From positions 2,108,001 through 2,172,000 of the forward strand of contig OZ241871.1 of NCBI GenBank assembly GCA_965202955.1: DNA of 64,000 nt, written 5' to 3'. The position numbers and the translations under genes are program-made. This stretch comes from Bin5 sp034422415 (GTDB lineage: Bacteria; Chloroflexota; Anaerolineae; Caldilineales; Caldilineaceae). Below, piece by piece: positions 26,541 to 35,205 of the stretch. Under the pieces are notes generated by a model, which was not told the origin of the DNA, made no database searches, and saw only the letters and a list, made by a program, of their open reading frames with translations. Numbering within the stretch: position 1 is the stretch's first letter; every line of letters begins with the position of its first letter.

Positions 26541-27827
26541 ATGAGGGCCGTGTTCCTGTATTGGTCGTTGATCGAGCGCGAGCCGGAACGCGTGCTGGAT
26601 GATCTGGCCGAATTCACCGCAATCGACACCCTGCTTATCTACGTGTGGATTAACACGCCGCAGGGGGACCGGCTGCTGCTGCCGTCCGCCGTCGACTGCG
26701 GCGATTCCGATCTATCGGTGCCTGTCGTGAGCCGGGCAGAGTTCGACTCTTTCTCCGCCACGCTGGAGATGGCGAGAGCGAAGGGATTTCAGGTCGGCTG
26801 CCATTTTTCCCCGCTGTTCACATACGGCGAAAACCTGGCCTCGCTGCGCAACCAGGCGCTTATCCAAAAGGCTTTTCACGAGTATCCCCATGGCAATATG
26901 GTCTGGGCCTGTCCCAACAATCCGGATACGGTCCAGCTCGCAGCGGGGATTGTCCGCAGCGCGGTAGCGGCCTGGCCACAGGCGGAGCTGCTGGAAGTGA
27001 ACCACGTCGAGTATCCGCTGTGGCCGACAAATGGTCTCGGTTCCCTTTTTACCTGCTTCTGTCCGCACTGCCACGAGGCAGCGCAAGCTGCCGGCATCGA
27101 TCTCCCGTCGTTGAAGCACGCGGCCGCGTCGCTGCTCGAGGAGATCACGACCCCTCCGCCGGCAAAGGGTCCAGCCCACTCTTCACCGGCAAATCGCGTG
27201 CTAAATGCCATGCTCAGACGCCCTCAGATCGCGCAGTGGCTGGCCTTTCGCATGACCTCCGTGTCGCAGTTCGTGCGCACGGTCACCGCCGCCGCACGCG
27301 AGGCAGCCGCAGAGTTCAACCCTTCCCTCAAAATCGGATTGGACTTCTTCCTTCCTTCGGCGGCCAACCTCTTGGGTACCGATTATGCCGCCCTCTACCA
27401 CCTGTTCGACTGGGTCTCGCCCAAATTTCCCGACTACCTGACCGGTTCGATCGTGCCCATGATTGCCGATGAGTTGAACCCGTCGGGCGACCCGGCGAGG
27501 ACCTCCGCGCTACGAGAGGATATACGGCAGATTCTCGACGCGGGAGAGGGGCCGGCAATCTACGAACCCACCCGGGCCTCAGCCGAGGAGTTGCTCTACC
27601 ACAACACCTTCGACGCCGCCATTATCGATCACCAGATGGGCTACCTGAGCAACCTGGATGGCACGGTCCCCTCCTATCCCTGGGTCTGGTTGTACAACCG
27701 CGACCTCGCCGGCTTGCGAGAGAAGTTTGAGGCGCTGGACCGTAACGGGTTCGAAGGCTACTGTCTCTGGCTGTGGGAGGCGGACATGACCACCGCCGCT
27801 TTGAAGGAGACCCAGGGCATCTTTTGA
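26541..27827 (+). CDS. Conserved unknown, TIM-barrel/glycosidase-like
   Basis: This 428-aa protein follows AGAGGGGGCTGCA, a good ribosome site, at ATG 26541. The sequence alternates strands and helices in a barrel-like manner: FLYWSLIEREPERVLDDL, DTLLIYVWINTP, GFQVGCHFSPLFTYGENL, LLEVNHVEYPLWP, KIGLDFFLPSA, WVSPKFPDYLTGS, GYCLWLWEADM. A CPHCHE motif (near residue 177) hints at a metal or redox-active pair. It lacks a signal peptide. A cytoplasmic sugar-active enzyme is possible, given the operon. No family is recognised with confidence. Confidence 0.65.
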   Translation: MRAVFLYWSLIEREPERVLDDLAEFTAIDTLLIYVWINTPQGDRLLLPSAVDCGDSDLSVPVVSRAEFDSFSATLEMARAKGFQVGCHFSPLFTYGENLASLRNQALIQKAFHEYPHGNMVWACPNNPDTVQLAAGIVRSAVAAWPQAELLEVNHVEYPLWPTNGLGSLFTCFCPHCHEAAQAAGIDLPSLKHAAASLLEEITTPPPAKGPAHSSPANRVLNAMLRRPQIAQWLAFRMTSVSQFVRTVTAAAREAAAEFNPSLKIGLDFFLPSAANLLGTDYAALYHLFDWVSPKFPDYLTGSIVPMIADELNPSGDPARTSALREDIRQILDAGEGPAIYEPTRASAEELLYHNTFDAAIIDHQMGYLSNLDGTVPSYPWVWLYNRDLAGLREKFEALDRNGFEGYCLWLWEADMTTAALKETQGIF

Positions 27828-27872
27828 GGGCGGGATGGTCGCCCCGTCCCCGCATACAAGAGAGGATGAGTC

Positions 27873-29024
27873 ATGCTCGGTGCTACCAAAGATATGCTTC
27901 TGCCCACGGCCATCGTCGGTTCGATTCCACGACCGTCGTGGTATACCGACAGCCTGCATGGGCGTCCCTTCAAGCAGGCCCTCAGCGACCGCGGCTTTCG
28001 TGAGCAGTACATGGATGCAGTCGGCGCCTACATCCATGACCAGAGCAGCGCAGGGCTGGACATTGTGACCGACGGCGACGCCCGCTTCGACAATGACGTC
28101 GGCGGCCGCGGCTGGTTCTTCTATCCGTTGGAGCGGCTCGGGGGGTTCGGCGGCGCCAACGACCTCATCGAGCGCTGGGAATCATCATTGCAGCCGGGCA
28201 GAATCCTGTGGGAGTTGATGGAGGCCTACCAGCAGCCCACCCTGGTCGATAAGGTCACGCCCGGCCCCTGGCAATACACGGCAATATGGCAGATCACGCA
28301 GCGCCTGACCGACAAACCGGTCAAGTTCGGCGCCATCAGCGTTGACAGCCTCTCCCATATGATCCGCGACGAGGCCTACGACACCTATCGCGACCTGCTG
28401 CTCGACCTGGCCGACATCGCCAACCGGGAGTACCGTCAACTGGCGGAGGCCGGCTGCCCGATCATACAGATCGAAGAACCGCTGCACCACATTATGGCCG
28501 GCGATGCCGACACCGACCTCGATCTCCTGACCGAGGCCTTCAATCGCCAGGTGGACGGCGTCAACACCGAGATCTGGGCACACACCTGTTGGGGCAACCC
28601 CGCCCAGCAGTCTACCGGGGGCGACATCTCCTACGAACCGGCCCTCGAGTCCATGTTCGAGATGAACGCCGATGTCATCACCTTTGAGTGCGCCAGCCGC
28701 GCCGGGTCGGACCTGCCCGCAATCGGGCGCATCAGGTCGGACAAGAAGATCGGCGTCGGTGTCATCAGCCATCTGCGCACACAGGTCGAGACCGCAGAGG
28801 ATGTGGCCGGCCTGATCCGCAAGGCGCTGGAGCATATTCCCCTGGAGCGGCTGATCATCACCACCGACTGCGGCTTCGGACGCGAGGGACTCTCGCGCCG
28901 CATCGCCTATTACAAAATGGTGGCCCTCGTCCAGGGCACCAACATCGTCCGCCGGGAGCTGGGCCTGCCTGTCGCCAGGGTGCGCGCCGCCGACCCCAGG
29001 CTCGCCTTCGGCCGCACCGGCTGA
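27873..29024 (+). CDS. MetE-like / UroD-superfamily zinc methyl(alkyl)transferase
   Basis: This 383-aa protein resembles the C-terminal catalytic half of cobalamin-independent methionine synthase. The start is VGSIPRPSWYTD. The substrate/metal region includes GLDIVTDGDARFDNDV, IQIEEPLHH, IWAHTCWGN (His and Cys zinc ligands) and TTDCGFGREGLS (third Cys ligand). It lacks the MetE N-terminal domain. Related stand-alone proteins move methyl or alkyl groups between thiols and small molecules. Next to an HpaI-type aldolase, a catabolic methyl-transfer step is plausible, but the substrate is unknown. Confidence 0.78.
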   Translation: MLGATKDMLLPTAIVGSIPRPSWYTDSLHGRPFKQALSDRGFREQYMDAVGAYIHDQSSAGLDIVTDGDARFDNDVGGRGWFFYPLERLGGFGGANDLIERWESSLQPGRILWELMEAYQQPTLVDKVTPGPWQYTAIWQITQRLTDKPVKFGAISVDSLSHMIRDEAYDTYRDLLLDLADIANREYRQLAEAGCPIIQIEEPLHHIMAGDADTDLDLLTEAFNRQVDGVNTEIWAHTCWGNPAQQSTGGDISYEPALESMFEMNADVITFECASRAGSDLPAIGRIRSDKKIGVGVISHLRTQVETAEDVAGLIRKALEHIPLERLIITTDCGFGREGLSRRIAYYKMVALVQGTNIVRRELGLPVARVRAADPRLAFGRTG

Positions 29025-29046
29025 TTTCCGGTCTCAGGAGGTAGCG

Positions 29047-29799
29047 ATGAGGATCAATACGGCAAAACAGCGCATGCTCCAGGGAAAACCCGCCCTCGGG
29101 GGCGATGTCCTGTTCGGGTCACACCTGGCCGCAGAGATGCTGTCGCGGGCCGGCTTCGACTATGTTCTTGTCGACAACCAGCACGGCTTCTGGGACGATG
29201 AGAGTTCAGCGCTCGCATTCAGGAGCATCTGCCTGGGCTCGGCTGTGCCCATGGCGCGCGTTCGACTGAACGACATGTCAGCCATCGGCGGACTGCTCGA
29301 CAGAGGCGCGCTGGGAATCGTGGTGCCGATGGTCAACTCTGTCGAAGAGGCCCGCGCCGCCGCCTCAGCCGCCCGCTATCCACCCCGCGGCGAGCGTTCC
29401 TGGGGACCCGTTGGCGCGGCGTTCCACGGTGAGGAGTATGGGAGTCGGATCGACGATGAGGTGTTGCTGGCGGTTCAGATCGAGACCGCCCAGGCCGTCA
29501 GCTGTGCCGAGGAGATCCTGGCGGTCGATGGCATCGACGGCTGTTGGATCGGACCGAGCGATCTGGCGAAATCAATGGGCGTTGATCCCAACACAAAGGA
29601 GGGGGCCGAAGCCCGCGACGCTGCCATCCTCACTGTGTTGGAAGCCTGCCGCAAAACAGACAAGATTCCCGGTATTGCCGCGATTGGCGATTCGCAACGC
29701 TGGATTGAACACGGGTTCGTCTTCGTAACGGTTGGCTACGATGCCTGGTTCATGATGAACGGGGCCCATGAAACCTTGCGCGACCATGGCAGGCTGTGA
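29047..29799 (+). CDS. HpcH/HpaI-family class II aldolase
   Basis: This 250-aa metal-dependent aldolase splits 2-oxo-4-hydroxy acids into pyruvate and an aldehyde. Visible motifs are AGFDYVLVDNQHGFWD (the D-x-E/Q-H substrate region), ARVRLND, GALGIVVPMVNSVEEARAAA, the metal-binding Glu in LAVQIETAQAV, and GCWIGPSDLAKSMG. AGGAGG precedes the ATG, and it is the last gene of the forward locus. It suggests that degradation yields a 2-keto-3-deoxy sugar acid or similar. Confidence 0.88.
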   Translation: MRINTAKQRMLQGKPALGGDVLFGSHLAAEMLSRAGFDYVLVDNQHGFWDDESSALAFRSICLGSAVPMARVRLNDMSAIGGLLDRGALGIVVPMVNSVEEARAAASAARYPPRGERSWGPVGAAFHGEEYGSRIDDEVLLAVQIETAQAVSCAEEILAVDGIDGCWIGPSDLAKSMGVDPNTKEGAEARDAAILTVLEACRKTDKIPGIAAIGDSQRWIEHGFVFVTVGYDAWFMMNGAHETLRDHGRL

Positions 29800-29837
29800 G
29801 GGACAACCTGCTTCTGCCGTCTCGTCGTCCGGCCAGC

Positions 29838-29866
29838 GGAGGGCGCGCCGCGGTTTCCTGCCCTCC
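29838..29866. terminator. Hairpin between convergent genes
   Basis: GGAGGGC (29838-29844) and GCCCTCC (29860-29866) form a perfect 7-bp stem followed by cgtttctt on the plus strand. It lies in the short gap between the aldolase and the convergent kinase-like gene, suiting a forward terminator. Confidence 0.5.
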
Positions 29867-29876
29867 CGTTTCTTCC

Positions 29877-30635
29877 TCAAGTTGACCGGTCTGACATCGC
29901 GGCGCTGACGGTTTCCAATCGTGAAAGCATGCGCAGCCGGTCTGCCTGCGACAGGTGCGGCCACAGCTGTTTCAGAAAGGCCTGCAGGCTCTCTTCCGGC
30001 GTGGCATCGGTCGTGTTCAGCGTGAAGCGGCGGTAGATCAACGAGTTGTCGTACTCCTCTCTGAAGCGATCCAACACGAGATCCAGATCCTTTTCCTGCA
30101 AGATGCCCCTGGCGCGCGGCTGTGCGCGCATTCGTTCCCGGATCAGGTCCGCCGACGCTTCCACCAGGACGATCACCGTATCCGGCCCCAACTTCATCAC
30201 CTCGGCATCCCAGGCCCTCGCTCTCTGCCGCCGGTCGGCAAATGTCCCCACGTCGCCGTAGCCGTAGTAGAGCGGCGCGTAAACCGCGTCGGCGTAATAC
30301 CAGTTGATCACCAGGAAATCGTCCTCGGCGTAAGAGTTCGGGTGCAGGTGGCGCCAGATCATGTGCCGCTGGAACTGCTCGAGCAGCGTGGGCGTCAAAG
30401 CCAGCAGCTGCTCCTGCTCTTCTTCGGCGAAATGATCTGCGGCCCCTTTTCCCGGCACCACCGCGCGCTCATCCGACTCACTCCGTACCACCAGGTGTTG
30501 GTCCACCTGCGGCACGACGAAATGATTGTGCCAGCGGACGAACGGAAGCTCCATCGTTTTGATCATCCACTTTGAGAGCTCCACCGCCAGAGTCGTTTTG
30601 CCGGCGTATTCACAACCGATAATGATCAATCGCAT
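29877..30635 (-). CDS. P-loop NTPase, nucleotide/small-molecule kinase-like
   Basis: The 252-aa protein starts at ATG 30635 after AAGGAA. The Walker A motif GCEYAGKTTLAVELSKW is at residues 7-23. A lid-like Arg-rich region RERMRAQPRARGILQEKD lies later, with the strand DTVIVLVEASADLI before it. The layout resembles thymidylate-kinase-like P-loop kinases that phosphorylate small molecules, but the substrate-binding residues are not recognisable. It is the last gene of the reverse-strand locus. Confidence 0.65.
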   Translation of the reverse strand: MRLIIIGCEYAGKTTLAVELSKWMIKTMELPFVRWHNHFVVPQVDQHLVVRSESDERAVVPGKGAADHFAEEEQEQLLALTPTLLEQFQRHMIWRHLHPNSYAEDDFLVINWYYADAVYAPLYYGYGDVGTFADRRQRARAWDAEVMKLGPDTVIVLVEASADLIRERMRAQPRARGILQEKDLDLVLDRFREEYDNSLIYRRFTLNTTDATPEESLQAFLKQLWPHLSQADRLRMLSRLETVSAAMSDRST

Positions 30636-30730
30636 CAGCAACCGTTCCTTGTTTTGTCTTGCCCCCTCTGACCGGCAACCGCTCGCGTCCAAACCGTCAT
30701 TTCAGGCTTCCACCCGGCTGTTTGCGCGAC

Positions 30731-31756
30731 TCAGGGCGCCAGCACCACCTGCACCGCCTGACTCTCCCCGCTCGTGAACAGATCGAACGCCTGCTCCCAG
30801 TCCTGCAGCGGGAATGTGTGCGTTACCAGCGACTTCACGTCGACCATGCCGTTTGCGACCAACGCGTGCGCCCGCTCGAAGTCCGGCGTCAGCCATCCCC
30901 GGTTTGCCTGCACACTCACGGCCCGCGTCACGAGCAGCCGATGCGGCGACAGCGTAATCTCTACCGTAGGGTCGAAGTGACCTTCGATGACAATTCGTCC
31001 CAACGAGCCCACGATCTCCATCGCCAGTTCGGCTTCAGCGCGCGAGTAGCCACAGACGAGCACCGCGTCCGCGCCGCGTGTGCCCAGAATATCGGTCAGA
31101 CTCTCCTGCATCTCCGCCTGCTCGATATCGACCGTGTGCGACGCGCCCAGACGTTCCGCCAGGTCCAGGCGCCGGTCACCGGCGCCGGCCATCACCAGCG
31201 TCGACGGCGATGCCAGGCCTGCTACCTGCAGCGCCAGCAGACCGATCGGTGTGGCGCCGACGATGACCACCCGCTCCGCCACCTCCAGCCGCGCGAGCCG
31301 CACCGCCGCCACCGCGCTCGCCAGGTTTTCCACCAGGCTGCCTTCTTCCAACGTCACATGGTCCGGCAGCCTGAAGAGGCAGCGGGCCGGCGCCGCACAG
31401 TATTCAGCCAGCCCACCGTCCAGCGTGAAGCCCAATATCCGAAAATTGTCGCAGTCATGGACGCCGCCTCTGCGGCAGCTCGGACACTGGCCACAGAGCA
31501 CATACGAATGCACCGCAACCCGGTCGCCGGGCGTGAGATAGCTTACTTCGGCGCCGCACGCTTCCACCACGCCCGCGAACTGGTGGCCGGGGATGACGGG
31601 ATATCCATGCCGGAGCACGCCCTCGCGCACGCGCACATCGTTCATGCAGAATCCGGTCCGCGCCACCTTGACCAGCGCCTCGCCTACGCCCGGCGCCGGT
31701 TTGGGCCTGTCGGCCAGACCGTATTCCGCCGGCGCGGTTGCATACAAAGCTTTCAT
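30731..31756 (-). CDS. Zinc-dependent alcohol/polyol dehydrogenase (MDR family)
   Basis: This 341-aa medium-chain dehydrogenase is of usual length. Catalytic zinc region TGFCMNDVRVREG and GHQFAGVVEACG; structural zinc site CGQCPSCRRGGVHDC with four cysteines; Rossmann segment ERVVIVGATPIGLLAL. The usual GHE is GHQ here. It oxidises an alcohol or sugar alcohol with NAD(P)+. Position downstream of PhyH and sulfatase suggests a role in the same catabolic pathway. Confidence 0.9.
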   Translation of the reverse strand: MKALYATAPAEYGLADRPKPAPGVGEALVKVARTGFCMNDVRVREGVLRHGYPVIPGHQFAGVVEACGAEVSYLTPGDRVAVHSYVLCGQCPSCRRGGVHDCDNFRILGFTLDGGLAEYCAAPARCLFRLPDHVTLEEGSLVENLASAVAAVRLARLEVAERVVIVGATPIGLLALQVAGLASPSTLVMAGAGDRRLDLAERLGASHTVDIEQAEMQESLTDILGTRGADAVLVCGYSRAEAELAMEIVGSLGRIVIEGHFDPTVEITLSPHRLLVTRAVSVQANRGWLTPDFERAHALVANGMVDVKSLVTHTFPLQDWEQAFDLFTSGESQAVQVVLAP

Positions 31757-31848
31757 ATCAGTCCCATCGTGCGAGAACCCTCATCCGAGAGCCGCATGAG
31801 GAACGTCCTCCCTGGCGGAAACCGCATCTACCGGCAAGAGCCGGGCTT

Positions 31849-32646
31849 CTACTTAAGCTCCAACTCCAGGATCGGTTTCACCATGCCCTGGATACGCGGC
31901 CTGTCACTGTACAGGAACGAATCTTCGTGGAAACGGTCCCTTGGCGTGGCCTGCATCTCTTTGGCAAACACCTTGTTGTTCTCATACCCCCGTTGCAGGT
32001 AGGCGAAGTGTTCGTCCTCGGTGGGCTTGGCCCCGAAGTTGAGCGTGAACATCCGGCGGCCGGTCCGTCCGCCGAACGAAGCGTGCCAAAGGTTCTGGTC
32101 GAAGAAAACCACATCCCCCGGCTCAGATTCCAGGGGGAAACAGGGTACATCCCGCGGCGAAATCGAGAACGGCGACAGGCTCGCGTCCGCCCGTTGATCT
32201 TTCAACGGATTGAGCTCATCGTGCAGCGGCGGTTTGTGAGAACCCGGAATCACCCGCAAACATCCTGTATCCCTGGCCACCGAATCGAGATAGAAGACCA
32301 CCTTGATCCGCAGGTAGTTCATCTCCGATCCATCCGGATGCCAGCCTGTATCATCCACGTACAGGTTGCCGGCCGAGCCGATCCAGGCAAAGCCGGGGCC
32401 GAGATACTGTTCGATCGCTTCGTAGATGCGATCATCTTCGGCCAGCTTTCGCAGCGCGGCCCGCTTCTCAATAAATCCAAACAGGGCTTGCCGCTTCTTC
32501 CCTGGAAACGGCTTTCCCTGCCGGTCCTCGGCCAACATTTCGTCAAACATACGGCTGAACAGCTCCATCTCCTCCGGCGAGAAGCCCTGCCGCAGGACGA
32601 TAAAGCCGAACGTCCTGAAATGTTCCAACTGCTCAGGCGTTAGCAT
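31849..32646 (-). CDS. PhyH-family Fe(II)/2-oxoglutarate oxygenase, third copy
   Basis: The 265-aa protein starts at ATG 32646 after GAAAGGGGAGAG. The N-terminal LEHFRTFGFIVLRQGFSPEE is typical. Iron ligands: H-x-D in TGWHPDGSEMNYLRIKV and His in DQNLWHASFGGRTGRRM, with GCLRVIPGSHKPPLHDE between. It lies between a sulfatase and an alcohol dehydrogenase in the second locus, so each transport locus carries at least one such oxygenase. Confidence 0.88.
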   Translation of the reverse strand: MLTPEQLEHFRTFGFIVLRQGFSPEEMELFSRMFDEMLAEDRQGKPFPGKKRQALFGFIEKRAALRKLAEDDRIYEAIEQYLGPGFAWIGSAGNLYVDDTGWHPDGSEMNYLRIKVVFYLDSVARDTGCLRVIPGSHKPPLHDELNPLKDQRADASLSPFSISPRDVPCFPLESEPGDVVFFDQNLWHASFGGRTGRRMFTLNFGAKPTEDEHFAYLQRGYENNKVFAKEMQATPRDRFHEDSFLYSDRPRIQGMVKPILELELK

Positions 32647-32709
32647 TGCTCTCCCCTTTCCTGTTTTGCGCAAACCGGTTTGCGACGTTGTCGATCGCGT
32701 CGTCCGTCT

Positions 32710-34176
32710 TCAGAATCGCTCCCAAATCAGATGCTGCGCAATGTGCGGTACGGGCCCGGTCAGAAGCGGGTCCTTCGTCATAGCCATATAGTGTCTCATC
32801 TCTTCACTCAAGGCAAGGACAGTTTCCTTGTATGCCGGATCGCCTTGGGCAAGCGGGCTGTTCTTGACGGGAACGCCCTTGTCCATCAGATCGTGCATTG
32901 TCCTCGGCGGCGCCAGGTTGTTCTGCTCATGCGGGTCCCGCTCAAGATCGTACAACTCCTCCAGCGGCGCCTTGCTTTCGTACGCTTGCGCCAGCACCGC
33001 CCGCCCGGCCAGGCTCTGCGTGCTATTGATCTCAAACGCGTGCGGCACGAAAAAGTTGCGTATATACTTGAAACGCTCTGTTCGGATGGCCCGCAGCGCG
33101 AAATAGGTCCCGTGCCAACTGCTTTCGGCCCAGACCTGCTTTCTCGGCCTGTATTCGCCCCCCAGCAGCAAAGGCAGAAACGAGCGTCCGTCCAGGTCCG
33201 GCGGAATCGCGCAGCCCACCAACTCCAGCAGGGTCGGCAGCATGTCCACATTGCTGATCAGCTCGTCATGCCGGACGCCGGCCGGCACAGATCGCGGATA
33301 GCGAACCACAAACGCCGTGCCCATCCCCGCGTCATACAGGCTCCCTTTACTGCGCGGAATATCGATCCCGTGGTCTGTGGTGAAGATGACGAGCGTATCT
33401 TCCTCCAGGCCGCGTTCGCGCAGCGCATCCAGGATCTGACCGACGGCCACATCCAGCAGGCTGGTTATCACGGTGTACAGGTCGGCCAGGTCCTGACGAA
33501 TTCCGGGCAGGTCGGGCAGGTAGGGCAGCGCTCGAATTTTTCCCGGATCGTACTCCTCCCGATAGGCGTCGATCGGGTTTTCGACCATGCGCACCACCTG
33601 TCCACGGTACGCCTCCGGATTCTCCTTCCTGCTTACGTAGCGCGGGAAATTGCTACGCGGCGTCTCCGCACCGGCGATGAACCCGCCCAACGGGATGACC
33701 CGATGGACCTCGTCGAAACCGATATCGGCGTAAAACGGGCCGCCGCTCCCGTCGTACTCTTCGATAAATTGCAGCACCTTGGGCACAACATCCAGCGCGC
33801 TGTTTGTGGCCGATCTGATCGGACGGGTGAAACCGCGCTTGTCCTCGTTGGCAGATAGCTGGAACCCGAAGGAGCAGGTCTCGTAGCCGGTCTCACTTAA
33901 GTACTCTGCAATCGTCCTGATGGCCGCATCAATTGACCACCCGAACTGCGCGTGGCCCCACATCCCGTTGCGCAACGGATAGATGCCGGTCATTCTGCTG
34001 CCGCGCGAGGGAGAGCAGGTCGCGGCCGTACTGTAATGGTTGGTGAAGAGCGCGCCCCCGGCGGCAAGCCTGTCTATATTCGGCGTTCGCACATCCCAGC
34101 CGTCGCAGCCCAGATGCCGCCCCAAGTCGTGGCAGTGGATGACCATTATGTTGGGGCGATTGCCCTGTATGTCCAT
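32710..34176 (-). CDS. Sulfatase, formylglycine type (family S1)
   Basis: This 488-aa sulfatase hydrolyses sulfate esters or sulfamates. The active-site Cys for formylglycine is in CSPSRGSRMTGIYP (C-x-P-S-R). Metal ligands include the N-terminal HCHDLGRHLGCDGWD and the later FTTDHGIDIPRSKG. The segment LRNGMWGH after the signature resembles the N-sulphoglucosamine sulphohydrolase branch, but this is weak evidence. No signal peptide is visible from ATG 34176 (chosen because GGAG lies 9 bases before), so it likely acts on imported sulfated sugars. A formylglycine-generating enzyme is not in the window. Confidence 0.88.
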   Translation of the reverse strand: MDIQGNRPNIMVIHCHDLGRHLGCDGWDVRTPNIDRLAAGGALFTNHYSTAATCSPSRGSRMTGIYPLRNGMWGHAQFGWSIDAAIRTIAEYLSETGYETCSFGFQLSANEDKRGFTRPIRSATNSALDVVPKVLQFIEEYDGSGGPFYADIGFDEVHRVIPLGGFIAGAETPRSNFPRYVSRKENPEAYRGQVVRMVENPIDAYREEYDPGKIRALPYLPDLPGIRQDLADLYTVITSLLDVAVGQILDALRERGLEEDTLVIFTTDHGIDIPRSKGSLYDAGMGTAFVVRYPRSVPAGVRHDELISNVDMLPTLLELVGCAIPPDLDGRSFLPLLLGGEYRPRKQVWAESSWHGTYFALRAIRTERFKYIRNFFVPHAFEINSTQSLAGRAVLAQAYESKAPLEELYDLERDPHEQNNLAPPRTMHDLMDKGVPVKNSPLAQGDPAYKETVLALSEEMRHYMAMTKDPLLTGPVPHIAQHLIWERF

Positions 34177-34263
34177 GGCCGCGAAACTCCTTCCCTGCAA
34201 GGTACGGCTGAACGCGCCAGCCATCCTGAACTGCCTGCGTATGGAGCGGCCAGTCCTGCGCAT

Positions 34264-35205
34264 CTACTCCACGAGGCCGGTGCGGTCGACGCTTTGCGTG
34301 AAGTAGCGCTGCGCAAAGATATAGACAACCAGCATCGGGATCACCGTCAGCGTCACCCCTGCCATCAGGATGTTCTCCTGCAGCTCATAGACGCCGAACA
34401 GCCCCTGCTCCGTCGCCAGAAACCACTCCACGAAAGCAAGCATGCGCTGCGGCAGCGTCAACAGTTCCGGTTTGCGCAGCACCATCGAGGGTATGAACAG
34501 GTCGTTCCAGTTCCAGACCAGCGAGAAGAGGAAAACAACCAGGATACCGGGTTTGGCCAGCGGCAACATGATCTGCCCGAATGTGCGCAAAGGCCCGGCG
34601 CCGTCGACGTAGGCCGCGTCCTCCAGCTCGAACGGCAGTCCGCGGAAGAACTGGCGGAAGACGATCAGCAGGATGCCGCCGCGCACGCCGAAGCCCAGCC
34701 ATGCCGGCAAGACAAGCGGCAGGTAGGTATTCATCCACTTCAACTTTGTAAACAGGATGAACTGCGGAATCATCACCGTCTGCAGCGGTATCACGATTGA
34801 GAACAGCAGCACGCCAAACAGAAAATCACGGCCGGGAAAGCGCATGCGCGCAAAGCCGTACGCGATCATGGCGCCGACCAGCGTCTGACCGACCGCAGCC
34901 AGGACGCTCGTCGCCGCGCTGATCCCCATCGCTTCCATGTACTTGAGCACGGTATAGGCGATCTCATACGATTGCAGCGACGGGCTGCGCGAGATCCAGT
35001 GAACGGTCGGGTTGTTGAGCTCCCCCACCGTCTTCAGCGAGGTCGCGACCATGAAGATCAGGGGAAAGAGAAAGACGTAGATGAACTCGATCAGCACGAC
35101 CCAGCGCAGGATGTTGACTCCGGTTCGAACCGCGAAGCGCCAGTGTCGACCGCGCACGCGCGCACGCGCCCCTCCGCCGTCTTTCGGACCCGCCGGCGCG
35201 TTCAC
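34264..35205 (-). CDS. Sugar ABC transporter permease, MalG type (second locus)
   Basis: This 313-aa permease starts at GTG 35205, overlapping the preceding permease stop as GTGA. The EAA-type loop is LPFELEDAAYVDGAGPLRTFGQIMLPLAKP, and the C-terminus is FAQRYFTQSVDRTGLVE, almost the same as the protein at 23785. Together with 35202-36077 it forms the second transporter's membrane dimer. No ATPase is adjacent. Confidence 0.92.
   Translation of the reverse strand: MNAPAGPKDGGGARARVRGRHWRFAVRTGVNILRWVVLIEFIYVFLFPLIFMVATSLKTVGELNNPTVHWISRSPSLQSYEIAYTVLKYMEAMGISAATSVLAAVGQTLVGAMIAYGFARMRFPGRDFLFGVLLFSIVIPLQTVMIPQFILFTKLKWMNTYLPLVLPAWLGFGVRGGILLIVFRQFFRGLPFELEDAAYVDGAGPLRTFGQIMLPLAKPGILVVFLFSLVWNWNDLFIPSMVLRKPELLTLPQRMLAFVEWFLATEQGLFGVYELQENILMAGVTLTVIPMLVVYIFAQRYFTQSVDRTGLVE

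Noticed and set aside
27873..29024. True methionine synthase (MetE)
   Set aside because: Only the C-terminal type domain is present and the gene sits in a sugar-catabolism locus; a MetE-like transferase is the safer call.
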